A stretch of DNA of 64,000 nucleotides from positions 20,772,846-20,836,845 of the forward strand of contig NC_088779.1 of the NCBI RefSeq assembly GCF_954871325.1. The letters run 5' to 3'. This stretch comes from Gordionus sp. m RMFG-2023. Lineage: Eukaryota; Nematomorpha; Gordioida; Chordodea; Parachordodidae. Position 1 is the stretch's first letter, and every line of letters begins with the position of its first letter. Positions 44,701-56,320 of the stretch are shown here, in pieces. The position numbers and the translations under genes were made by a program. The notes beneath the pieces are model-generated. The model ran no database searches, was not told the DNA's origin, and saw only the letters and a program-made list of their open reading frames with translations.

Positions 44701-47380
44701 CCGGCCCAATGACTAAATACTGTCTTGCTGGCGTTATACATGGAAAATTCTTTATTTTCGGTTTATATGCGAACAATAACGTGTTAAGCATTATCCTAAT
44801 TAATATTTTGAAAATATTATGATTTGACCGAATGGCTAGCTCAAAACTGACCACTTACTAAATATTCGATCTACCAAATTTGGTAGTAATATTATTTGGA
44901 AAATGTTCATTTTTGGTTAATTTATCTGTAAATACGTGCAAATCATTATCCCAAAAAATATTTAAGAAATATCGTTATTTGACCGATAACCAATTTGAAA
45001 CCGAAATACTGCCTTGCTGGCGTTATACATAGAAAATTATTCATTTTTGGTTTATACGTGAACAATAACGTGTTAAGCATTATCCTAATTAATTTTTTGA
45101 AAATATTATCATTTGACCGAAGGGCGAGCTCAAAACCGACCACTTACTAAATATTTGATCTAGCATATTTGGTACTAATATTATTTGGAAAATGTTCATT
45201 TTTGGTTTAGATATCTATATATACGTGTAAATCATTATCGCAAAAAATATTTTAAAAATATTGTCATTTGACAGAAAACCGATTTGAAACCGGCCCAATG
45301 ACTAAATACTGTCTTGCTGGCGTTATACATGGAAAATTCTTTATTTTCGGTTTATATGCGAACAATAACGTGTTAAGCATTATCCTAATTAATTTTTTCA
45401 AAATATTATGATTTGACCGAAGGGCGAGCTCAAAACCGACCACTTACTAAATATTTGATCTAGCATATTTGGTACTAATATTATTTGGAAAATGTTCATT
45501 TTTGGTGTAGATATCTATATATACGTGTAAATCATTATCGCAAAAAATATTTTAAAAATATCGTCATTTGACAGAAAACCGATTTGAAACCGGCCCAATG
45601 ACTAAATACTGTCTTGCTGGCGTTATACATGGAAAATTCTTTATTTTTGGTTTATATGCGAACAATAACCTGTTAAGCATTATCCTAATTAATTTTTTGA
45701 AAATATTATGATTTGACCGAATGGCGAGCTCAAAACTGACCACTTACTAAATATTCGATCTACCAAATTTGGTAGTAATATTATTTGGAAAATGTTCATT
45801 TTTGGTTTAGATATCTATATATACGTGTAAATCATTATCGCAAAAAATATTTTAAAAATATCGTCATTTGACAGAAAACCGATTTGAAACCGGCCCAATG
45901 ACTAAATACTGTCTTGCTGGCGTTATACATGGAAAATTCTTTATTTTTGGTTTATATGCGAACAATAACGTGTTAAGCATTTTCCTAATTAATTTTTTGA
46001 AAATATTATGATTTGACCGAATGGCGAGCTCAAAACTGACCACTTACTAAATATTCGATCTACCAAATTTGGTAGTAATATTATTTGGAAAATGTTCATT
46101 TTTGGTTAATTTATCTGTAAATACGTGCAAATCATTATCCCAAAAAATATTTAAAAAATATCGTTATTTGACCGATAACCAATTTGAAACCGAAATACTG
46201 CCTTGCTGGCGTTATACATAGAAAATTATTCATTTTTGGTTTATACGTGAACAATAACGTGTTAAGCATTATCCTAATTAATTTTTTGAAAATATTATGA
46301 TTTGACCGAATGGCGAGCTCAAAACTGACCACTTACTAAATATTCGATCTACCATATTTGGTATTAATATTATTTGGAAAATGTTCATTTTTGGTTTAGA
46401 TATCTATATATACGTGTAAATCATTAAAATATTGTCATTTGACAGAAAACCGATTTGAAACCAGCCAAATGACTAAATACTGTCTTGCTGGCGTTATACA
46501 TGGAAAATTCTTTATTTTTGGTTTATATGTGAACAATAACATGTTAAGCATTATCATTAATTTATTGAAAATATTATGATTTGACCGAATGGCGAGCTCA
46601 AAACTGACCACTTACTAAATATTCGATCTGCCAAATTTGGTAGTAATATTATTTAGAAAATGTTCATTTTTGGTTAATTTATCTGTAAATACGTGCAAAT
46701 CATTATCCCAAAAAATATTTAAAAAATATCGTTATTTGACCGATAACCAATTTGAAACCGAAATACTGCCTTGCTGGCGTTATACATAGAAAATTATTCA
46801 TTTTTTGTTTATACGTGAACAATAACGTGTTAAGCATTATCCTAATTAATTTTTTTAAAATATTATGATTTGACCGGATGGCGAGCTCAAAACTGACCAC
46901 TTACTAAATATTCGATCTACCAAATTTGGTAGTAATATTATTTGGCAAATGTTCATTTTTGGTTAATTTATCTGTAAATACGTGCAAATCATTATCCCAA
47001 AAAATATTAAATATCGTGATTTGACCGATAACCGATTTGAAACCGAAATACAGCCTTGCTGGCGTTATACATAGAAAATTCTTCATTTTTGGTTTATACG
47101 TAACCTGTTAAGCATTATCCTAATTAATTTTTTGAAAATATTATGATTTGACCGAATGGCGAGCTCAAAACCGACCACTTACTAAATATTCGATCTACCA
47201 AATTTGGCAGTAATATTATTTGGAAAATGTTCATTTTTGGTTAATTTGAAACCGAATTACTGCGTTGCTGGCGCTCTACATGTAGAATTCTTCATTTTTG
47301 GTTTATAAGTTAACAATAAGGTGTTAATCATTATCCTAAATTATTTTTTGAAAATATTAATAATCTTATTTATAATAAAT
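41751..47380 (+). repeat. K left tandem array (about 19 units)
   Basis: Unit length is about 295-300 bp, often organised as 589-bp pairs (identical frames recur at 42,290, 42,879, 43,768, 44,357, 44,946, 46,135 and 46,703). Each unit has two related halves of about 145 bp, both starting CATTTTTGGTTTA and carrying ATTATC and ATTTGAC in the same order. One half ends in ATGACTAAATACTGTCTTGC, the very sequence of the element tip. The recurring 65-codon frames are by-products of the unit. Confidence 0.92.
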
Positions 47381-47642
47381 TTTTAATCTCCAAAAAATAT
47401 AATTTCCATAAAAAATCATCCCTCCCCTCACCTCCATCGAAAATTCTCGGGTTCCTGTTATTTTTTTATTTCATTAAAATTAAAAATTTATTCAAAATTA
47501 TAATTTTTAAAAAAAATAATTTGGCATAAAATAAAAATTAATGTGCATAAAAAAATAAAAAACAAATAAATAAATAATTTTAAATATTTTCCGTTAAAAT
47601 TTATTATTATTATATAATTATAATTATTCTTTTTGTGACAAA
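47381..47642. other. K loop sequence upstream of the OTU-like gene
   Basis: AT-rich, with a short pyrimidine-rich patch near 47,420 (TCCCTCCCCTCACCTCCATC). It would hold the promoter of the loop gene, but no motif is convincing. Confidence 0.35.
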
Positions 47643-49126
47643 ATGCCTGATTTCCTGCCCTATATGAATCGGTAAGTTTTATAGAATTATAAATATTAAA
47701 TTTTTTTTATATTAAATTAATATAGAAGCCATCTCCTGAGGTGGCTCTCGAAATTCTTAAAGAGATAAAAAATGAAGATATTGTGCCTATGATGTATCAT
47801 TCTTCAAATGGACTAGTCGGGTATGTTGATGTAATTACTAGGCATATATTAGAGAGAATTCAACCAACAATATTATTAAAGTAAATATAAATATATATAT
47901 ATTACAAAAACAATCAGAGACTTTTAACCTTGGCCCCGGGTATATGTAGCAGGCCATATTTTAATTTTTTAAAATATAAAAAAGACAATGGCCGTACCAA
48001 AAAATTTTGTTAAATAAAAATTCTACCCGGGTTGGTATTTTTTTTTAAAAAATTCGGCTAGGCCGTTTAAAAGGAAAATCTGCTTTTATATGAATATTGA
48101 TTAGATAATATGAACTATATTAAACTTTTATTTGAATCATTTTTAATTGTTTAAAAAATAATGAATATTTTTTTAAAAACAAACTATATTATTAATATTT
48201 TCACCAAGGAAAACGATTGGTGATGGAAATTGCCTATATCGTGCTGTGTCATTAGCAATTTTCGGTGAAGAAACTTACCACATTTATTTACGTATTATAG
48301 CCGCAATCGAGGTCATACTCAATAGAGACTTTTATGATTTACAAAATGTTAATTATATTGTACCAGTTTCCATGAGAGAACGTATTTTATTTTATTCTTA
48401 TAATCATACTTTAAATAACATACTTAAAATAGGGGATTGGTCGGGCATGATTATTATTTTTGTTTTAAGTGGTGCTTTAAATACGCCTATTAAATCTTTT
48501 CGTCCTCCTTTATTATTTAATTTATTAAGCCCAAGTCCTTATACCCTTGATATATATGGTCGGGATGTTAGCAGATGTTCTGATATAAAAATTAACATAA
48601 TGTGGACATTAGTATACCCGATAATATTTTAAATATTTCTATAAATCATTTTATTTATTTACAAAAGCTTAATTTGAACCCACATGATAAAATAGTTAAT
48701 ATTGATAGTTCATTTGATACTATATCTATTAATGAATCCCATGATTTTATAACTATTACGGATAATGTTAAAAAATCGAATTTACATTATATAAACTCTT
48801 CCCCAATTAATGATATCAGCGGTAATTATGATAATCAATCTATTAATGAATCGCATGAATTTACTTCTATAAAATCAAATTTAAATAATATAAAATTTTC
48901 CCCAATTAATGATTATGATATAAAATCTATTAACGAATCGCCTAAATTTATACCTATAAAATCAAATTTACATTATATAAACTCTTCCTCAAATAATGAT
49001 ATCAGCAGTAATTATGATAATAAATCTATTAACGAATCGCATGAATTTACATCTATAAAATCAAATTCGGTTTTGAGCTCGCCATTCGGTCAAATCTTAA
49101 TATTTTCAAAATTTTATTTAGGATAA
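47643..49126 (+). CDS. OTU-like cysteine protease domain gene, spliced, in the loop of K
   Basis: Likely a deubiquitinase-type OTU fold. Exon 47,726-47,880 reads PSPEVALEILKEIKNEDIVP and ITRHILERIQPTILL. The intron 47,881-48,208 is GT-AG and joins in phase to KTIGDGNCLYRAVSLAIFGE, where DGNC holds the expected catalytic Cys. Then come RDFYD, SGALNTPIKSF and INIMWT. About one frameshift lies near 48,605. After it the other frame continues SIPDN…INHFIYLQKL, where NHF matches the catalytic His of OTU proteins. A low-complexity tail follows with three to four copies of a SINES(H)EF…SIKSN repeat and runs into the right array. An upstream exon ending near 47,671 (GGTAAGT) is possible. Some transposons and vertnin-like proteins carry related OTU domains; no transposase domain is seen here. 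Confidence 0.72.
48727..49070 (+). repeat. coding tandem repeat in the tail of the OTU-like gene
   Basis: Units of about 87-112 bp begin TCTATTAATGAATCGCATGA near 48,727, 48,839, 48,926 and 49,025; the last is cut by the right array. The frame stays open across all of them despite length variation in multiples of three, which suggests past selection on the frame. Confidence 0.75.
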
Positions 49127-50849
49127 TGCTTAACACCTTATTGTTCACTATTAAACTCAAAATGAAGAATTTTCCATGGAGAACGCCAGCAACGCAGTAT
49201 TTCGGTTTCAAATCGGTTAGTCAAATCACGATATTTTTTTAATATTTTTTGGGATAATGATTTGCACGTATTTACAGATAAATTAAGCAAAATTGAACAT
49301 TTTCCAAATAATATTACTACCAAATTTGATAGATCGAATATTTAGTAAGTGGTCGGTTTTGAGCTCGCAATTCGGTTAAATATCATAATATTTTCAAAAA
49401 ATTAATTAGGATGATGCTTAACACGTTATTTTTCAGGTATAAACCAAAAATGAAGAATTTTCCATGTATAACGCCAGCAAGCACGATATTTTTAAAATAT
49501 TTTTTGGGATAATGATTTGCACGTATTTATAGATAAAATAACCAAAAATGAACATTTTCCAAATAATATTACTACCAAATTTGATAGATCGAATATTTAG
49601 TAAGTGGTCGGTTTTGAGCTCGCCATTCGGTTAAATCATAATATTTTCAAAAAATTAATTAGCATGATGCTTAACACGTTATTGTTCACGTATAAACCAA
49701 AAATGAAGAATTTTCCATGTATAACGCCAGCAAGGCTGTATTTCGGTTTCAAATCGGTTATCGGTCAAATCATGATATTATTAAAATATTTTTGGGATAA
49801 GAATTTGCACGTATTTACAGATAAATTATATAAAAATGAACATTTTCCAAATAATATTACTACCAAATTTGATAGATCGAATATTTAGTAAGTGGTCGGT
49901 TTTGAGCTCGCCATTCGGTTAAATCATAATATTTTCAAAAAATTAATTAGCATGATGCTTAACACGTTATTGTTCACGTATAAACCAAAAATGAAGAATT
50001 TTCCATGTATAACGCCAGCAAGGCTGTATTTCGGTTTCAAATCGGTTATCGGTCAAATCACGATATTTTTAAAATATTTTTTAGGATAATGATTTGCACG
50101 TATTTATAGATAAATTAACCAAAAATGAACATTTTCCAAATAATATTACTACCAAATTTGGTAGATCGAATATTAAGTAAGTGGTCGGTTTTAAGCTCGC
50201 CATTCGGTCAAATCTTAATATTTTCAAAAAATTAATTAAGATAATGCTTACCACGTTATTGTTCACATATAAACCAAAAATAAAGATTTTCCATGTATAA
50301 CGCCAGCAGGACAGTATTTAGTCATTGGGCCGGTTTCAAATCGGTTTTCTGTCAAATGACGATATTTTTAAAATAATTTTTGGGATAATGATTTACACGT
50401 ATAAATAGATATCTAAACCAAAAATGAACATTTTCCAAATAATATTACTACCAAATTTGGTAGATCGAATATTTAGTAAGTTGTCGGTTTTAAGCTCGCC
50501 ATTCGGTCAAATCTTAATATTTTTAAAAAATTAATTAGGATAATGCTTACCACGTTATTGTTCACATATAAACCTAAAATAAAGAATTTTCCATGTATAA
50601 CGCCAGCAAGACAGTATTTAGTCATTGGGCCGGTTTCAAATCAGTTTTCTGTCAAATCACGATATTTTTAAAATATTTTTTGGGATAATGATTTACATGT
50701 ATATATAGATATCTAAGCCAAAAATGAACATTTTCCAAATAATATTACTACCAAATTTGGTAGATCGAATATTTAGTAAGTGGTCGGTTTTAAGCTCGCC
50801 ATTCGGTCAAATCATAATAATTTTAAAATATTTTTTAGGATAATGTTTA
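49066..50849 (-). repeat. K right tandem array (about 6 units)
   Basis: Inverse orientation of the left array, with the same landmarks (CCGGTTTCAAATCGGTTTTC, TACCAAATTTGGTAGATCGA, AACGCCAGCAAG). Some units are shortened. The array directly abuts, and is read into by, the tail of the loop gene. Confidence 0.9.
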
Positions 50850-52353
50850 ACACCTAAATATACACGAAACCAAAAATGAAGAGATTTTGATCAATAATGC
50901 CAGCAATATGTTCCTTACAAACTTTCTACTATTTTTCGATTCTAAACCTACTCATTAATTTTTTTTTAGGTTTTTCACATGTATTTACACCCAAATACAA
51001 AAAAAGCGCTATCCAATATTTATTCTGGTTTCCTAAGAATATATTTTCATTTTATGTATTTAACGCCCTCTTATGGATATAAATTTGTTAAATTTTGTAA
51101 TTGAAAAATAAAATTTAAGTTGTAATAAGCTAGTAAATATATTTTTTTCCCAATAAATTAAGTAAAAATAGAATTTTAAATTATTAAAATAAAAAAAATG
51201 TTTTTGAAAAATTTTTTTAAAAGATATTATATCATCAAATTATGATTGATTATGATTAATTGCTTTTTAGCAAGACAGTTTAGCAAGACAGTATTTAGTC
51301 TTACCGCAATTACTCTGAATTTCATATTTTGTCATTTATTATATTATGCATACAACATAAACTGGCATATAAATAATTAAAACAATACAAGACATTTCTA
51401 AAAATAATATTTTTTAGTACAAAATCTATTTATTACAGTATAAAATATTTTCGATTGCTAATATAAAAAAATTATGCGTCTAAAGAATTACAAGTGATAA
51501 AAAAGGTCAATTAATTCATACAAATGCCTCAATTGATAATTGTTTTTTAAACGATATAAAGCAATATAATTCTTAGCAACTTACATTGACAAAAGGTCAT
51601 GAAACTATCTCTTACCATTTTAGACACTGTTTTATAGGATGGACTAATAAGGAAAAATTTATAGGCCTAAACAAAATACCCAATTCTTGGAGAAGAGAGT
51701 ATAAACGACCAATCTAAATAATAAAACTATTTGGGTTAGAGCTTCCTTTTAGATGACATGATGAAAGCTAGATAAGTAATCAAGAAAATTATTGTGAGAT
51801 ATTAAATTTCTAAAAGATTATCTTCCATTTTAAATGATATATAAACGACTACACATTGACCATTATTGTTTATCTAAATTATGTTATCATATGCTCTCAG
51901 CAGCTGTAGTAATAACCAATAAATTACATAGCAACACAAATAATAGATGCTGGTTAATTTGCAGTAATAGCCATGATACTCACGATGTTAACAAATATCA
52001 GAATTTAATATGTTAGTTAAATTGATAAAGAAACACTAAAAATCTTTGGAAAAAATAATTATGCAAATATATTGAAGCCTGGAGTTATTTACACGGCAAG
52101 GATGCCATATTAGAAATGAATTATTTCCTAACTAAAGGACCAGAATGATATGATGAAACAATTAAGATTTTATATATTGTCACGCCACATCTAGTTGGTA
52201 TATTATATCTTAAAATAATAGTAGTTTGTAATAATATCAAAAATATATAAAAATATAACTCAACGCTATTTTTCGAAAAAAAAATAGCTTTCCTAAAAAC
52301 ACGTAAAAAAAGAGAAGAAAAGATATCAAATTTATTACATCTATTGTAGGGAT

Positions 52354-54263
52354 CAGTGGCGTCGCTAGGGGGTAGAGCGGCAGGGGCTCGAGCCCCCTGA
52401 AAATTTTGAATAGCCCCCTGAAGCAAACATTTTTTTTTAATGGCACCTTAATATCCCCTTTGAACAAAATAAATTTTTTTGATTGCCCACTGAATGATTT
52501 CTTTTATAATTCTATTGAGTAATATATAGATTTAATTTTATAATTTAAAAATTAATAAGTCTATCTAAATTATTCTTAAATGAATACTATTTTAATTATT
52601 AGATTAGATTAATACTTATTATATTTATCACTCACTAAATATTAATTTAGCTTAACAGTTAAAGCTTTATTGACTTTTATTATTTAAATTTATAACCCTA
52701 ATTAAATAAATATTAATTGAAAATTAACAAATTTAATATTGTAATAAGCCGAATTCAAAATCACTAATCAACTATAATATTGATATTTAAATTTAATTAC
52801 CATGCCTTGCCTTTTCTTAAAATTATTTTCAAGGTCCAAATCCAAATAAGTATAAGAGATTTATTTTTAAAAAGTAAGTAAACATATAGTTTATAATCCT
52901 CTATTAGATATAAATTGGTTATAAAATATTAGGTTAAATACCACTTTTACAGATGTATTTGACAGTTATATAATATATTACAATTGATATTTTAATAAAT
53001 TTTACTAATAAATGCTTTTGATAATAAATAAGTAATAATTTGCTTTCAAATATTTAACGCCATCTAATTATTTGGAATATTTTTAAAATTTAACATTTAA
53101 TTATTTATCCTATAAAGTATGTAATAAATTAGATAACTTATTTCTCTTTTTTACGTGATTTTAGGAAAACTATTTTTTTCTTATTTGTAAAACAGTTTTG
53201 AGTTAAATTTTTAATACTAGTATATTTTTGATATTATTTCAAACTACTACTATTTTTATACTAACTAAAGGTGGTGCGACAATAATATATAAAATCTTAA
53301 TTAATTTATTTTATCATATCATATCACTCTGGTTCTTATTTTATAGTTACAAAATGTTTCATTTGTAATATGGCATCCCTGCCTTGTAAATAACTTAAGA
53401 CTTCATTACATTTGCATAATTTCTTCTAAAGAATTTTAGTGTTTTTGTTTTATCAATTTATCTTGCATAATAAATTCTGATATAAGTTAATATAGTGAGT
53501 GTCATAGCTATGACTGCAAATTAACCAGCATATATTATTTGTATGGCTATGTAATTTAAGATTATTATTATAGCTGCTGAGAGCATATGATTGCATTTTT
53601 TATAGGCAATAATGGTCAACTGTGTAGTTGTTTATATATCATTAAAAATGGAAGATATCTTTTAGAAATTTAATAGCTCACAATTTTTTTCTCAATTACT
53701 TATCTATATTCCATCATATCATTTAAGAGGAAGCTCATACCATATAGTTTCATGATTTGGATTGATCGTTTATATTCTCTTCTTCAAGAATTGTTGATTT
53801 AGTTAGGCCTATAAATTTTTCCTTATTAGTCCATTCCATAAAACATTGTCTAAAAATGGTAACAGAGTGTTAGTTTCTTGACCTTTTGTGAATGTAAGTT
53901 GCTAATTTTATAATATGTAGTTTTTAAAAACCATTATCAATTGAGGCATATGTATGAATTAATTAATCTTTTTTATCACTTGTAATTCTTTAGACGTAAA
54001 TTTTTTTTATATCAGCAGCAATCGAAAATATTTTATACTGTAATAAATAGATTTTGTATTAAAAAATAATATTTTTAGAAATGTCTTATAATATTTTAAT
54101 TATTTATATGCTAGTTTATTTTGTATGCATAATATAATAAATGACAAAATATGAAATTCAGAATAATTATTCAGAGTTAGCAAATTTTTAAAAGGTATAC
54201 CCGCAGCCCATAAAATTTTTTTAGTTGAGCCCCCTGAAATTGTAAAGGCTAGCGATGCCCCTG
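52354..54263 (+). mobile_element. hAT-like element Z1 inserted in an inverted sister copy
   Basis: Begins CAGTGGCGTCGCTAGGGGG and ends with the inverse of CAGGGGCATCGCTAGCC. The flanks are TGTAGGGAT on the left and TGTAGGAT on the right, an 8-bp duplication with one extra G. Its body (52,440-54,190) is the reverse complement of the host copy on either side (51,308-52,350 plus 54,264-54,970), so it landed in a relative of itself in the opposite orientation. Non-autonomous, about 1.9 kb. CTCGAGCCCCCTGA is a subterminal motif. Confidence 0.82.
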
Positions 54264-54975
54264 TGTAGGATAAATAATAAAATATTTAATTTTTAAAATT
54301 ATTTATAACTAAATATATGGCGTTAAATACTTAAATATAAATTGTTACTATATTTATTATCAAAAGCATTTATATAGAATTCATTATAATATTAACTGTA
54401 ATATATTATATAACTGTCAAATACGTCTATAAAAGTGACATTTTATCTAATATTTTATAAACAACTGTATATAATAGAGCATTATAAACTATATGTCTAA
54501 TTACTTACTTTTAATAAAGAAATCTCTTATACTTATTTGAGCTTTAAAATATTTTTGGAATAGGCATGATAATAAAATTTAAAAATAAATATACAGTTGA
54601 TTAGTCAGTTTGAACTCGGCTAATTACAAAATTAAATTTTTTAGTTAACAATTAATAAATGATTATATTTATTAAATTAGGGTTATATAATAACTTAAAT
54701 AATAATAGTCAATTAAACTTCAACTGTTAATGCTAAATTAATATTTAGTGAGTGATATTGATATTCTGTTTTTAACACAAAATTTGATTGCAAGCTGACA
54801 TAGTGAAAATATAATTTATATGTATTAATCTAATCTAATATTTAAAATAGTATTCATTTAATAAATATTAAGACAGTCTTATTTATTTTTAAATAATAAA
54901 ATTAAATCTATATATTACTTAATTATAAAAGAAATCGTTCATGGGGCAATCAAAAAAATTTATTTTTAGTTCAAG

Positions 54976-55872
54976 GTATACCTACAAAAATACGAATTGA
55001 ATAATGGAATTATTCGTATTCGTTTAAATCGAATAATTCATATTTGTTTAAATCGAATTATTATTCGTATTCGTACGAATAATAAAATGATTATTCGATT
55101 CGATTGAATTCGAAAATTTAACCATAAATTAAAAAAGATAGAATAATAAATTTATTTTGTAAAATTTAACTATGGATAAAAGACAAACAAATTTTATTAG
55201 TAAGATAATATAGAAGCATATATATATATATATAGTATTTTTATATATAATGTAGTAAAATCAATATAATATTCATATCATGTAGAAGACAAATATACCA
55301 ACAACAAATTTTTTAAACAAAAAGTTTTTGCAAAAAGTAAAATTTATTATTTCTCCATCATCAAATAACGGAGAAATATCTGGTTCGCCCGTCATTCTTG
55401 ACGGGATGGCTACTAGTTTATTATAATTGTATTAGTGTTATAAATTGCATATAAAAATAAATACTTTCTTCGTCCATCTAAAACAATTTTCGAAAGTTAA
55501 TTTTATATTATGACGTTATTCAAATAAAAACAGCCGTTAACAATTATTGAAATATAAAATGTTTCTTCATTATTCCACTAGGAAATTTTATTAAATAGGA
55601 ATAATTGCAAATAATTCCTACTAATAAAATATGATTATTTTTCAATATTATTATTTTAATCGAATAATCTCGAATAATTCGATCGAATAATTGATAAAAA
55701 ATTATTCGAAATAATTGATAAAAAATTATTCGAAATAATTGATAAAAAATTATTCGACGAATAATATATTTTCCTTATTCGAATTCGATTCGAATAATTG
55801 TGTTATTCGTATTCGTAAAATACGAATCGAATCAAATCAAATATTGAATAACAAATAATTCGTTTTAGGTAT
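54976..55872. mobile_element. AT-rich inverted-repeat element with ATTCG repeats
   Basis: Ends GTATACCTACAAAAATACGA and inverse of ATACCTAAAACGAATTATTT. Flanks AGTTCAAG (54,968-54,975) and AGTTCATG (55,873-55,880) are an 8-bp duplication with one change. Both ends are packed with ATTCGTATTCG and CGAATAATTCG motifs. No frame is seen. It fits a hAT-type non-autonomous element. Confidence 0.72.
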
Positions 55873-56081
55873 AGTTCATGGGGTTAAGACTCCATTACAA
55901 AAAAATTTCTTGCTTTAGGGGGGCTATTCAAATTTTTCAGGGGGCTCGAGCCACTTCGCCTCCTTCCCCCTCAGTGACGCCACTGTCGTTTATATCAATT
56001 AAAATTGGAAGATAATCTTTTAGAAATTTAATATCTCAAAATAATTTTCTCGATTACAAATTACTTTTCTAGCTTCCATAA

Positions 56082-56320
56082 TGTTATATTTGAATATCGT
56101 TTATATTCAAAATGTTACGTTATATATTTTAAAAAGACGTTATTTATTTTAAAAGGACGTTATTTATGTATTATATTATTATAACTTTCTTACATTTAAT
56201 ATTATCTTGTGAAGGTCAATGTAATTGCATATTAGTAGAAGTTAAATGACATAATTATAAAATATATATATATATAGGAAACAATTTAAAAATAAAGAAT
56301 CTATTGTTTTGACTATAAAA
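56082..56320 (+). repeat. 5' LTR of the 56-kb Gypsy element
   Basis: Starts TGTTATATTTGAATATCG and ends TTTTGACTATAAAA, then AA and the primer-binding site. It is longer than the 3' LTR because of an internal stretch containing a repeated GACGTTATTTAT. Confidence 0.85.

Larger units (their letters stand above)
41291..51307. mobile_element. giant palindromic foldback element K (10 kb) with OTU-like gene in its loop
   Basis: Left tip GGGGTATGACTAAATACTGT and right tip the inverse of GCGGTAAGACTAAATACTGT. Outer arms of about 460 bp (41,291-41,750 and 50,850-51,307) are inverted copies. Inside them are inverted tandem arrays, long on the left (to about 47,380) and short on the right (from 49,066). 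The loop holds a spliced OTU-domain-like gene. A clean target duplication is not seen; the right flank is a hAT-family copy whose other side is missing, so the junction was rearranged. The tip motif matches that of G1. Confidence 0.82.
51308..55985 (-). mobile_element. hAT-like element Z2 (truncated on the left), host for nested insertions
   Basis: It ends at 55,985 with the inverse of CAGTGGCGTCACTGAGGGGG. Its left end is lost against element K. Segments 51,308-52,353, 54,264-54,975 and 55,873-55,985 are its pieces in order, interrupted by a sister copy (52,354-54,263) and an AT-rich inverted-repeat element (54,976-55,872). No coding capacity is recognised. Confidence 0.72.

Noticed and set aside
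42290-47086. Recurring 65-codon minus-strand frames in the K array
   Set aside because: They repeat because the DNA unit repeats, end at unit boundaries and show no protein-like features or start context.
41291-51307. Clean target duplication for element K
   Set aside because: Neither 3-, 8- nor 9-bp duplications fit convincingly; only a chance-level AAT match was seen.
51834-52467. Several small frames in the Z elements
   Set aside because: They do not survive comparison with the inverted sister copies, where the frame is lost.
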